From positions 1 to 14,923 of the forward strand of contig DATKWS010000189.1 in assembly GCA_035529435.1 (NCBI GenBank): a DNA stretch of 14,923 bases. Reading direction: 5' to 3'. This document shows positions 7,478 through 14,674 of the stretch, in pieces. Both the position numbers and the translations under genes were made by a program. Origin of the DNA: DATKWS01 sp035529435. Lineage in GTDB: Bacteria; Krumholzibacteriota; Krumholzibacteriia; Krumholzibacteriales; Krumholzibacteriaceae. The stretch's first letter is position 1. Every line of letters starts with the position of its first letter. The notes under the pieces were generated by a model. The model had not been told where the DNA came from. It did not search any database and was given only the letters and a program-made list of their open reading frames with translations.

Positions 7478-8992
7478 ATGAATTCCCAGCATGAATATAT
7501 ATCACGGGAACGGCCGCGTGCCTGTTCGAGGGAAAGTGCATGCCGAACCGCATGTGATGTACTCCTCATAGCGGTTATTGTACTATCCGGCGTAGTGCGC
7601 GCGGCGAACGCGCAATCCCCGGCCGATCCCTTTCCCCTCCATAGATACACCCTCGACAACGGCATGAAGATCTGGTGCCAGCCCCGAACGGATAGCAGAT
7701 CGATCATCGTCTATCTCGCCGTCAGAGCGGGTTCGCGGTACGAGGATGAAATCAACAACGGCATTTCACATTTCGTAGAGCACATGGTGTTCACGGGAAC
7801 CGAGAAATGGGGCGAAAACGAGATAAAAAATTTCATAACGAAGCGCGGAGGAAAGTGGAACGGGTACACGGGCAAAGAAAACACCTATTACTACGCCGAG
7901 GTGTCATCGGAGGATCTCGAATATGCCTTGGAGTGGATATCACAAATTGTTTTTCATCCGACGTTCCCTGGCGGGAAGGTGGAAAAAGAGAGAAACGTGA
8001 TATTCCAAGAGAGATGGGGCAAGTACGGTTGGATCGTCACCATCCTGGATCGTTTGGGGTTGGGATACAATATTTACGAGAAGATAGAGCAGGCGATCTA
8101 TCCCGATGACCCACTCAATATGAGAACCATCGGCGAGGATGAACCTTTGGGCCGGATGCGGAGAGAGGAACTCGTTGACTACTATCGGAAATTCTATCTA
8201 TCCAACAATATGCATCTTATCGTCGTGGGCGGCATTCAACCGGAGCGCGTTCTCGGCCAGGCGGAAGCCTTCTTCGGCGACCAGCCGGGCGGTGAATTGC
8301 CGGCCGCTCCCCAAACCCCGGAAATGCCCGAAAACGGTCCGCAACGGGTCATGATAAGGGGTCCTCAAGTGACCGATCAGTGCATAGTGATCACCGGCTT
8401 TAGAAACGACGGGTATTACTCTCGTGATCATTGGGCGCTCGATGTCCTCGCTGAAATACTCGGGAAGAGATTGGAAGAGGATATTCGATTTGAAAAGGGT
8501 CTCGCATACGGCATTTGGTCATATAACAGATGGTACGGGGACGCCGGGTCGTTCGCGGTACACACGAGGATCGACGGGGCGGACAGGGATACGGTTCTCG
8601 ACATTATCAACGCCCATATCGATGCGGTTCGATGCGGCGATATCGGCGAGATCGAATTATCGGAAGCGAAGACGGCGCTGAAGGGGAGGTGGGCCCTCTC
8701 GATGGAGGACAACTTCGAGCGCGCCAAATGGTTGGAAAAATGGATGGATAGCACCGCCGGCAACGGGCCGGTGCCGGAGTATAATCAATTGGTCGATGCG
8801 GTTGCCATCGATGATCTCGTCCGGGTTCTGAATGTGTACGCGGTGCCCCGGCGCAGTTTTCTCGCCCTGCACGTGCCGATATTGACGGTCAATAGCGGCG
8901 CTCTTTATTTGGCGATCATCGTTTCAATAATTATTGTATCATTGATCGTGAGAGGCCTGTGCCGCCGGCGACGCGGGCACTCGGTAACATGA
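7478..8992 (+). CDS. Exported M16-family zinc peptidase with C-terminal membrane anchor
   Basis: Metallopeptidase of the M16 (pitrilysin/processing peptidase) family, 504 aa. The inverted zinc motif HFVEH gives ligands H98 and H102 with catalytic base E101. The distal pair E171/E178 in VEKERNVIFQE matches the spacing of pitrilysin E162/E169, so the zinc site looks complete. The second, inactive-type domain follows (about 270-460) with RLEEDIRFEKGLAYGIWS. The N-terminus has a long polar stretch (1-27), then a hydrophobic signal (28-45, ending ANA|Q). Near the end is a TM segment (about 472-491) followed by RGLCRRRR, predicting a protein anchored by its C-terminus with the protease domain in the periplasm. 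No alternative start lies between 7478 and the signal. G+C in sampled lines is about 45-60%, about 37% at the 3' end, against about 65% in neighbours, suggesting acquisition. A DUF6599-like gene follows 21 bp on. Substrate unknown. Confidence 0.9.
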   Translation: MNSQHEYISRERPRACSRESACRTACDVLLIAVIVLSGVVRAANAQSPADPFPLHRYTLDNGMKIWCQPRTDSRSIIVYLAVRAGSRYEDEINNGISHFVEHMVFTGTEKWGENEIKNFITKRGGKWNGYTGKENTYYYAEVSSEDLEYALEWISQIVFHPTFPGGKVEKERNVIFQERWGKYGWIVTILDRLGLGYNIYEKIEQAIYPDDPLNMRTIGEDEPLGRMRREELVDYYRKFYLSNNMHLIVVGGIQPERVLGQAEAFFGDQPGGELPAAPQTPEMPENGPQRVMIRGPQVTDQCIVITGFRNDGYYSRDHWALDVLAEILGKRLEEDIRFEKGLAYGIWSYNRWYGDAGSFAVHTRIDGADRDTVLDIINAHIDAVRCGDIGEIELSEAKTALKGRWALSMEDNFERAKWLEKWMDSTAGNGPVPEYNQLVDAVAIDDLVRVLNVYAVPRRSFLALHVPILTVNSGALYLAIIVSIIIVSLIVRGLCRRRRGHSVT

Positions 8993-9013
8993 CCCGATCA
9001 AGGTGGTGTATTC

Positions 9014-9943
9014 ATGAACTGTCCGATGAGGATCGCGCTGGTCGTTGCGCTCGTACTTGCCGTTGTGCCGCCGGGCGGCTGCCGGAGCGGCGATGTCGCC
9101 ATCGAGGACCTCCTTCCCGCAACGGGGGAGATCAACGGATGGGAAATAGACGGAGAAATCCTCCGGTACGGCCCGGATGATCTCTGGGAGTACATCGACG
9201 GTGCGGCGGAGAATTTCCGCGCGTACGAGTTCGTGGAGGTCGCCGTCCGGGATTATCTCGGCGAGGCGGGCAGGGGTCTCAAGGTAGAGATATACCGGCA
9301 CGCGAGCCCGCTCATGGCGTTCGGCATCTATTCGCAGTTCAGGGGGCCGGGGCTGCGGTACCTCGCGATCGGGGCGGAGGGATTCGGCGACGCGTATTCG
9401 CTGCACTTCTGGAAGGATTCCTACTACGTGAAGGTGGCGGTCTTCGAGGAAAGCGGGGAGCTCGCCGCCGCGATGGAGCGATTCGCGGAGGCCGTCGCGG
9501 CGAAGATTCCCGGTGCGGGCTCATTCCCCCCCGAGATCGCCTGTTTTCCCACGGCCGGTCTCATCGAGAAAAGCGTGACATACGTCACGGAGGGTGTGCT
9601 CGGCAGCGGGAAGTTCCCGCCCTCCTTCATCGCTGAGTACGAAACCGGTGATAAACAGGGGAAAATGTACCTGTCACCGCTCGAGGATGATGTGGGGGCG
9701 CGCCGGATCTTCGAATGGTATGCGGGGTCGATCGGCGCCGCGGCAGAGGAGCGCGAAACGCCGCAGGGCGGTGTGACGACCGCCGTGGGAAGCGATAAGT
9801 ACCGCGGCGAGGTGGCGGTATTCCGGTACGGGGCGTGGATAGGTGTATTCACCGGTTTCGGCGGGCACGCGCGGGAGCGTGAGGCGCTGATGCTGGCGGC
9901 GGTTGCGAATATCGCCCGCCTGGCCGGCATGGTCGACGAATGA
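9014..9943 (+). CDS. DUF6599-like exported protein, possible lipoprotein
   Basis: 309-aa protein of unknown function. A hydrophobic N-terminus (residues 5-18) leads to PPGGC with Cys at 23. This could be a lipoprotein signal, but the -3 residue is Pro rather than Leu, so a plain signal peptide or anchor is equally possible. Residues 42-170 contain LWEYIDGAAENFRAYEF, VEIYRHASPLMAFGIYSQ and YSLHFWKDSYYVKV. From memory these are the hallmarks of the DUF6599 family (Y-I-[ND]-G-A-A-E followed by an A-F-G-[IV]-[YF]-S strand). A second repeat-like half (about 190-305) ends in YGAWIGVFTGF. The start is chosen at 9014 because AAGGTGG lies 7 bases upstream. It is 21 bp after the M16 peptidase, so co-transcription is likely, and it is followed by a strong hairpin. 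G+C returns to about 65%. Family assignment is moderately sure; function unknown. Confidence 0.8.
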   Translation: MNCPMRIALVVALVLAVVPPGGCRSGDVAIEDLLPATGEINGWEIDGEILRYGPDDLWEYIDGAAENFRAYEFVEVAVRDYLGEAGRGLKVEIYRHASPLMAFGIYSQFRGPGLRYLAIGAEGFGDAYSLHFWKDSYYVKVAVFEESGELAAAMERFAEAVAAKIPGAGSFPPEIACFPTAGLIEKSVTYVTEGVLGSGKFPPSFIAEYETGDKQGKMYLSPLEDDVGARRIFEWYAGSIGAAAEERETPQGGVTTAVGSDKYRGEVAVFRYGAWIGVFTGFGGHAREREALMLAAVANIARLAGMVDE

Positions 9944-9967
9944 GCGGCGGTCCCAGATGACATAGAC

Positions 9968-9995
9968 CGGGCTCCCGTCATGAGACGGGAGCCCG
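9968..9995 (+). terminator. Strong hairpin, probable terminator
   Basis: A 12-bp perfect stem (9968-9979 with 9984-9995, core GGGCTCCCGTC / GACGGGAGCCC) with a 4-base ATGA loop, 24 bp after the DUF6599-like stop. A short T-rich run (GTTTCTCT) follows on the plus strand, so it most likely ends that transcript. It sits between convergent genes and may also serve the minus-strand gene, although that side has no T tract. Confidence 0.75.
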
Positions 9996-10041
9996 ACGTT
10001 TCTCTGCCGCCACGCGGGGGCTTCGCGTGCCCGATCCTGTT

Positions 10042-10623
10042 TTATTCGCCGGTGAGTGCCTTGATTGCGCCCCAGGTCTTCGACTCCGTCCCCGCAACCT
10101 GGCATTCCGGCGCGGTCATGGGGTCGTAGTTGATGTAGAAGTTGGTGAATTTTATCGCCGGTATGATCGGGAAATCCTCTCTACAGTCGGCGACCTGCAC
10201 CTGCGTGATCTCCGGAGCGGTGTGCGGGATGAGCTCCGCATAAATCGGATCCGGTGCATTCACGACGAGGGACTGGTGGAAGCACCAGTGCCAGTCGTAC
10301 TGGCACTCGAGGTAACAGACGCTCATGCCGGCCGTGAGATCGCCCTTTTGAATGGAGATGATGGGCAGGTTGGACGTTACCGTGGATGGAATAACACCGA
10401 CCGCAGGATAGCTGATCGCGAACTCGGCGCAGATCATGCCGTCCACATTCGGCAGGCAGAAAATCCACATCTCGGTGAAATAGAAGGGCATCGAGCCCGT
10501 AGCGCACCAGGAGTCATGAAAATCACTCGTGAACAGACCGATGTACGGCTCCTGTGGCAGCTGGGCGAACGCGGTCCCGGCAACCAGAATCACCGTCAGT
10601 GCAAGCAGCAACGAACGTTTCAT
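10042..10623 (-). CDS. Small Cys-rich secreted protein, function unknown
   Basis: 193-aa protein with a clean Sec signal peptide (1-20, cleavage AFA|Q). The mature part has eight Cys (40, 56, 65, 103, 107, 114, 147, 174), an even number that suits up to four disulfides outside the cytoplasm. Local patterns include SVCYLECQYDWHWCFHQ and many aromatic residues. The C-terminus holds ESKTWGAIKAL (181-190). I do not recognise a characterised family. Similar small secreted proteins with a W-G-x-[IV]-K end occur, to my recollection, in uncultured FCB-group genomes. The start is supported by GGGAGG 7 bases upstream, and a TTGACA promoter candidate lies further up. It appears to be transcribed alone. 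Codon use and G+C fit a native gene. Confidence 0.85.
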   Translation of the reverse strand: MKRSLLLALTVILVAGTAFAQLPQEPYIGLFTSDFHDSWCATGSMPFYFTEMWIFCLPNVDGMICAEFAISYPAVGVIPSTVTSNLPIISIQKGDLTAGMSVCYLECQYDWHWCFHQSLVVNAPDPIYAELIPHTAPEITQVQVADCREDFPIIPAIKFTNFYINYDPMTAPECQVAGTESKTWGAIKALTGE

Positions 10624-10666
10624 GCTCGAACCTCCCGAGGAGTCACCACCATATTTTCCTATCTAA

Positions 10667-10695
10667 CCTTTATGGCGTCGCGGTAACGGTGTCAA
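10667..10695 (-). promoter_or_regulatory. Promoter candidate for the Cys-rich secreted protein
   Basis: On the minus strand, a perfect TTGACA (10695-10690), a 17-bp spacer and TAAAGG (10672-10667), a poor -10. The predicted start near 10660 gives a leader of about 37 bases including the GGGAGG ribosome site. Confidence 0.45.
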
Positions 10696-10743
10696 CAGGT
10701 TTTTTATTCCCAACAAACAAGTAACATGCCAGTACGGCGGCGA

Positions 10744-11751
10744 TCAGGTAACGTGCTCCGCCGCCGCCGACATCATATCGGGCACGGGGAGATTGTACGG
10801 GCACTTCTCGATGCACTCGCCACACGCGGTGCAGTCGCCGAACGTCTTTTCCAGCGCGCTGAGGCGCGCGAGCGCCCAGTCCCGCAGCTCGTACCGGGAA
10901 TAGTAGGCCTCGATGAGCAGGAGAAACGGTATATCAAGACCGTTCGGGCATGGCATGCAGTAGGCGCAGCGCCGGCAGAACCTGCCCCCCCACAGCTCCT
11001 TCTCGCGGGCGAGCCCGGCGAGCTCGACATCCGCCGGCGGCACGAGCGGTTCCGCGGCGGCGGTGTTGACGTCGACCTGCTCGACGGAGTCCATACCGGG
11101 TATCGATAGGTCGATGCCGCTCGTGAGGGTGAACCTGATCGCTGCGGCGGCATTGTGTAATGCGCCTCCTGCGAGGGGTTTCATGCCGATCGTGCCGATT
11201 CCCGCCTCACGCGCCGCGGGAATGACGTCATCCCGCCATTCGACCTCGATCGGATTGTAGGGGAACTGGACCGTATCGAAGAGGCCGGTATCGATCGCTT
11301 TGACCAGGACGGATCGGGAATGTCCCGTGACCCCGATATAGCGTATCTTTCCCGCCTCGCGCGCCGCGGCGAGGGCCTCGTACGCGCCGCCCGGTCCGAG
11401 AATCTTCTCGAGCTGCTCGAGGGAACCGACCGAGTGAACCTGGTAGAGGTCGATCATACCGGTTCTCAGATTGCGGAGGCTCGCCTCGAACTCGGCGGCC
11501 ATCTTCCCGACCGTGCGTGACAGCGCCTTGCTGGCGAGAAAAAACCGGTCGCGGTGCGCGGCGAGGGCCCGTCCCATCTTCTCCTCGCTGTCCGTGTAGG
11601 CGCGTGCGCTGTCGAAGAAATTGATGCCGCGATCGAGCGCCCTGCGGAGTACACGTTCGGCCTCATCGAAGGAGAGCCCCTGGATGGGGATTCCCCCGAA
11701 TCCGACCACGGCGACCTCCATATCGGTCTTTCCGAGAATTCGTGTTTCCAT
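10744..11751 (-). CDS. Aldo/keto reductase with C-terminal ferredoxin-type 4Fe-4S domain
   Basis: Cytoplasmic NAD(P)H-linked oxidoreductase, 335 aa. The (beta/alpha)8 barrel occupies about 1-235 and keeps the AKR tetrad D47, Y52, K75 and H106 (FFDSARAYT, FLASKAL, YQVHSV). The C-terminal region adds eight Cys in two groups: C259-x2-C262-x2-C265-x2-C268-P within CMPCPNGLDIP, and C307-x2-C310-x2-C313-x3-C317-P. The second is a canonical [4Fe-4S] ferredoxin motif; the first is the variant common in this AKR subfamily. The protein could pass electrons between the nicotinamide site and an iron-sulfur partner. Physiological substrate is unknown. The start METRILGKTDMEV matches the usual AKR opening, but there is no clear Shine-Dalgarno. 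It lies 54 bp downstream of the GT4 gene on the same strand. Confidence 0.93.
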   Translation of the reverse strand: METRILGKTDMEVAVVGFGGIPIQGLSFDEAERVLRRALDRGINFFDSARAYTDSEEKMGRALAAHRDRFFLASKALSRTVGKMAAEFEASLRNLRTGMIDLYQVHSVGSLEQLEKILGPGGAYEALAAAREAGKIRYIGVTGHSRSVLVKAIDTGLFDTVQFPYNPIEVEWRDDVIPAAREAGIGTIGMKPLAGGALHNAAAAIRFTLTSGIDLSIPGMDSVEQVDVNTAAAEPLVPPADVELAGLAREKELWGGRFCRRCAYCMPCPNGLDIPFLLLIEAYYSRYELRDWALARLSALEKTFGDCTACGECIEKCPYNLPVPDMMSAAAEHVT

Positions 11752-11760
11752 AATGATGGT

Positions 11761-11766
11761 ATTGTA
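11761..11766 (-). promoter_or_regulatory. TACAAT -10-like box close to the AKR start
   Basis: On the minus strand TACAAT ends 9 bases before the ATG at 11751. No good -35 is seen. If used, transcription would begin about 3 bases before the start codon, which would explain the missing ribosome site. Confidence 0.25.
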
Positions 11767-11805
11767 GCATATTCGCCCGTACGGCGCCAGGCGAAGCGGG
11801 GCATT

Positions 11806-12927
11806 CTACCGATGTCCCAGTGCTTCTTCGTAGACGCGCTCGATCCCCTCAACCATTATTGCGGCGGTGAAGCGCCGGCGGACGGTGTCGCGGCCGGCCT
11901 CTCCCATCACGGACGCGCGCTTGCGGTCGAGCAGAAGGGCGGTGGCTTTCTCGGCGAGGCCGGCGGCGCCGGGGAGCGGCACGAGGTGGCCGTTCACGCC
12001 GTCGGTGATGACCTCGGGGATTCCACCGACGGCGGTCGCCACTGCCGGGAGCCCCGCCGCGAACGCCTCGAGAAGCGTCAGCGGCAGTCCCTCGGAGTGC
12101 GAGGACAGGACGAAGAGATCGAGGGCGCCGTAGAACTGCGCGATATCGGGTGTCGCCGGCATGATCGAAACCGAATCGGCCACACCGAGATCGCCCGCGT
12201 GGGTGACGATGATCTTCTTCAAATCGCCATCGCCGATGATTGCGAGGTGTGCATCCGGCACGAGCCTCTTGATGGCGTGAAATGCCGTGATGAGTCCGAG
12301 ATGGTTCTTGACCGGGACGAGGCGGCCGACCGTTCCGAGCAGGTGGACGCCGGTGGGGAGCTTGAACATTTTCCGGCATTGATCCTTCGGGGGCAGATTC
12401 TCGAACGGTTCGAGGCGTATGCCGTTGTATACCGTGACGAACCGGTCCGCCAGGGAGGGTAGGCGGTTCGAGAAGGAATTCCTGACCGCCTCGCAAACGC
12501 AGATGACCCTGTGCGCCCGTTTCGTCAACGAGGGATAGAGGATCCGCTGGACGATATTGAGGTTATCGAGGAGATACGGGCGGTGTTCCGTCCTCACGAT
12601 TGGTATCCCGAGACGCCCGAACCGCGCGGCGAGTGTCCCCCAGAGCGCCGCCGACGAATTGTGCAGATGGAGGAGATCTATCCGCTCGCGCCGGGCGAGA
12701 CCGATGATCCGGGGAATAATCGCGAGATTTCCCCCGCGTCCCTTGTCGAGGAGGTGCACGCGCGCGCCCGCACCCTCGAGACGTTCAATGAGATCGCCCC
12801 CCCCGGTCAGGGAGCAGACGACGAATTCGTACTGCGCACCCCGCGCGGTCTCGAGATGCGCCTCGATGACGCGCTCGGCTCCGCCCCTGTACAGCGAGTA
12901 GATGAGATGCAGGATTCTTCTCTTCAA
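11806..12927 (-). CDS. GT4-family glycosyltransferase (TTG start)
   Basis: Retaining GT-B glycosyltransferase, 373 aa, probably transferring a sugar from a nucleotide donor to a glycan or lipid at the inner face of the membrane. The N-terminal Rossmann half begins RRILHLIYSLYRGGAERVI, with the acceptor-side GGAE loop at 15-18. YNGI at 167-170 marks the linker. The C-terminal half has GTVGRLVPVKNHLGL (198-212), IIGDGDLKK and the EX7E catalytic pair E279/E287 in SEGLPLTLLEAFAAGLP. Length and motifs are standard for GT4. The start is TTG at 12927, preceded 5 bases upstream by GGGGAGGG; no ATG or GTG fits as well. The specific sugar and pathway (LPS, exopolysaccharide or glycolipid) cannot be told; there is no polysaccharide cluster around it. 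Confidence 0.93.
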   Translation of the reverse strand: MKRRILHLIYSLYRGGAERVIEAHLETARGAQYEFVVCSLTGGGDLIERLEGAGARVHLLDKGRGGNLAIIPRIIGLARRERIDLLHLHNSSAALWGTLAARFGRLGIPIVRTEHRPYLLDNLNIVQRILYPSLTKRAHRVICVCEAVRNSFSNRLPSLADRFVTVYNGIRLEPFENLPPKDQCRKMFKLPTGVHLLGTVGRLVPVKNHLGLITAFHAIKRLVPDAHLAIIGDGDLKKIIVTHAGDLGVADSVSIMPATPDIAQFYGALDLFVLSSHSEGLPLTLLEAFAAGLPAVATAVGGIPEVITDGVNGHLVPLPGAAGLAEKATALLLDRKRASVMGEAGRDTVRRRFTAAIMVEGIERVYEEALGHR

Positions 12928-13031
12928 CGGAACCCTCCCCGTGTCACCCCGTTCCGGTCCGATCCGCGGCCGGCGCTTCCACCTGCCGCGTTGAGCCGGT
13001 TGCGGGCCTGTCGATGCAATCGAGTTTCAGA

Positions 13032-13060
13032 GTCATAGCACAATGCGGCATGAAATGCAA
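13032..13060 (-). promoter_or_regulatory. Weak promoter candidate for the GT4 gene
   Basis: On the minus strand, TTGCAT (13060-13055), a 17-bp spacer and TATGAC (13037-13032). Spacing is ideal but the hexamers match only three and four of six. The predicted leader is about 100 bases. Confidence 0.25.
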
Positions 13061-13110
13061 ACGATGACGATCCGGGAGCGGGAAGGGCGCCACCTCTCCG
13101 TGGAAACTCC

Positions 13111-13139
13111 TTTTCATTTCTCCGTGCGGGACATACAAT
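13111..13139 (+). promoter_or_regulatory. Promoter candidate for pyk
   Basis: TTTTCA (13111-13116), a 17-bp spacer and TACAAT (13134-13139). The predicted start near 13146 leaves about 74 bases of very GC-rich leader before the GTG start. The rest of the 292-bp divergent gap (12928-13219) shows no gene. Confidence 0.45.
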
Positions 13140-13219
13140 CGTGGGCGTTGCGCCCGCCGGGCGCCGGCGTTATCCTTGCGCCGCGCGCCGACCGCGCGCA
13201 TCGATAGCGGAGGTGCTTC

Positions 13220-14659
13220 GTGAAGAGAGCCAAGATTGTCTGCACGATCGGCCCCTCATCGCGTGATCGAGCGGTCCTCGAGGGTCTCATCGATGCCGGT
13301 ATGGATGTGGCCCGCATCAATTTCTCCCACGGCACGCGCGAAGAGCACCGCGCTGAGTTCGAGACGATACGGAGCCTCGATGATTCGGTGGCGATCATGC
13401 AGGATCTGCGAGGGCCGAAGATAAGGATCGGCGCGATCGCCGGTGGGGAGATCCACCTCGCCGAGGGAGAGATCCTGACGCTCACGCCCCGTGATGTCCC
13501 CGGTGAGGAACGGTTGATCCATGTCACCTACCCCGCGCTGCCGGAGGATGTTTCCCCGGGCGATAACATCTACCTCGCCGATGGGATCATCCGTCTCGAG
13601 GTGGACCGGATTTCGGGGGACGAGGTACGCTGCCGGGTCATACACGGCGGCGCGCTCACATCGCACAAGGGGGTGAACCTGCCCGGCGTCAGGATCAGCA
13701 CGCCCGCGTTGACCGTGGAGGACCGGGACGATCTGGCATACGGGCTCGAGATCGGCATGGACTACATCGCGCTCTCGTTCGTGCGCAGTGCCGAGGAGGT
13801 ACTGGAGGTCAGACGGCTGATCGAGGAGGCACGTTCGACCGCGCGTGTCGTGGCGAAGATCGAGAAACGGGAGGCGCTCGGTGAGCTCGACCGGATAATA
13901 GATGCCGCCGACGCGCTGATGATCGCGCGGGGGGATCTCGGCGTCGAGATAGCGCCCGAGGAGGTGCCGATTGTCCAGAAATCTATCATCGTCGAGTGCC
14001 TGAGGCGGGGAAAAGCGGTCATCACGGCAACGCAGATGCTCGAGTCGATGACATACTCGGAGCGGCCGACGCGCGCTGAGGCGAGCGATGTGGCGAACGC
14101 GGTGATCGACGGCACCGATGCGGTGATGCTCTCGGCGGAGACAGCGGTCGGTGGTTTCCCCCTGGAGACGGTCCGGATGATGCGGCGCATTATAGAGCAC
14201 ACCGAAGAATTCGTGGGAAAACGTGACGATGCGAACGTCGGCGGATCTTGGCACCGGCGGATTGATCTCCCGGCCCACAGGCCCCCGGGATGGAGCGAGA
14301 CCGAGATGCGCACCGATGCCGTCTGCGCGGGAGCGGTAACGGTGGCCGAGGCGACGGGTGCTTCGGCCATCGCGTGTCTCACACACTCCGGCGCGACGGC
14401 CCGCATGATGGCGAGCCACCGTCCCTCCGTGCCCATACTCGCCCTGACCGACCTTCAGACGGTCGCGAGGCAAATGGCGCTCGTCTGGGGCGTGCAGCCG
14501 GTCCGCGTCGACCGGATCGCCGAGACGGAAACGGTCTTCGCGACCGTCAAAGAGAGGCTACTCGAGGCGGGTCACGGCGGGCGAATGGTTCTCACGGCCG
14601 GCATCCCCACCAAGGAAAAGGAGCCGACAAACACGATCCATATCGTCGAAGTTGAGTAA
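13220..14659 (+). CDS. pyk: Pyruvate kinase
   Basis: Final ATP-forming step of glycolysis, phosphoenolpyruvate + ADP to pyruvate + ATP, in the cytoplasm. Full length at 479 aa. The A domain opens with RAKIVCTIGPSS and has ARINFSHGT, the B-domain lid is about 70-165, and then come MDYIALSFVRS, catalytic K213 in VVAKIEKRE, Mg2+ ligands E215 and D239 in MIARGDLGVEIA, and ATQMLESMTYSERPTRAE. The regulatory C domain (about 340-479) is present; no extra PEP-utiliser domain follows. In QDLRGPKIRIG the residue equivalent to rabbit E117 is Lys (K67), the signature reported for K+-independent enzymes. The start is GTG at 13220, supported by GGAGG 8 bases upstream; the next codons read KRAKIV as in relatives. 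Monocistronic and divergent from the GT4 gene. Identity is certain. Confidence 0.97.
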   Translation: MKRAKIVCTIGPSSRDRAVLEGLIDAGMDVARINFSHGTREEHRAEFETIRSLDDSVAIMQDLRGPKIRIGAIAGGEIHLAEGEILTLTPRDVPGEERLIHVTYPALPEDVSPGDNIYLADGIIRLEVDRISGDEVRCRVIHGGALTSHKGVNLPGVRISTPALTVEDRDDLAYGLEIGMDYIALSFVRSAEEVLEVRRLIEEARSTARVVAKIEKREALGELDRIIDAADALMIARGDLGVEIAPEEVPIVQKSIIVECLRRGKAVITATQMLESMTYSERPTRAEASDVANAVIDGTDAVMLSAETAVGGFPLETVRMMRRIIEHTEEFVGKRDDANVGGSWHRRIDLPAHRPPGWSETEMRTDAVCAGAVTVAEATGASAIACLTHSGATARMMASHRPSVPILALTDLQTVARQMALVWGVQPVRVDRIAETETVFATVKERLLEAGHGGRMVLTAGIPTKEKEPTNTIHIVEVE

Positions 14660-14674
14660 AATTTATTTACTCAA
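14652..14674 (+). terminator. AT-rich 9-bp inverted repeat over the pyk stop codon
   Basis: TTGAGTAAA (14652-14660) and TTTACTCAA (14666-14674) are exact reverse complements with a 5-base ATTTA loop. The left arm contains the pyk stop TAA. It may act as a weak terminator or mRNA end stabiliser, but no T tract follows, so a different role, such as a recombination or protein-binding site, remains possible. Confidence 0.4.

Noticed and set aside
7326..7707. Minus-strand frames in the divergent gap and the start of the M16 gene
   Set aside because: They lie over promoter sequence and the M16 signal region, show no domain and lack ribosome sites.
11554..12462. 302-codon plus-strand frame over the AKR and GT4 genes
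   Set aside because: It spans two unrelated minus-strand genes with clear catalytic motifs, so it is a by-product of composition.
13256..14473. 405-codon antisense frame opposite pyk
   Set aside because: Pyruvate kinase motifs on the plus strand are complete; the antisense product is low-complexity charged sequence.
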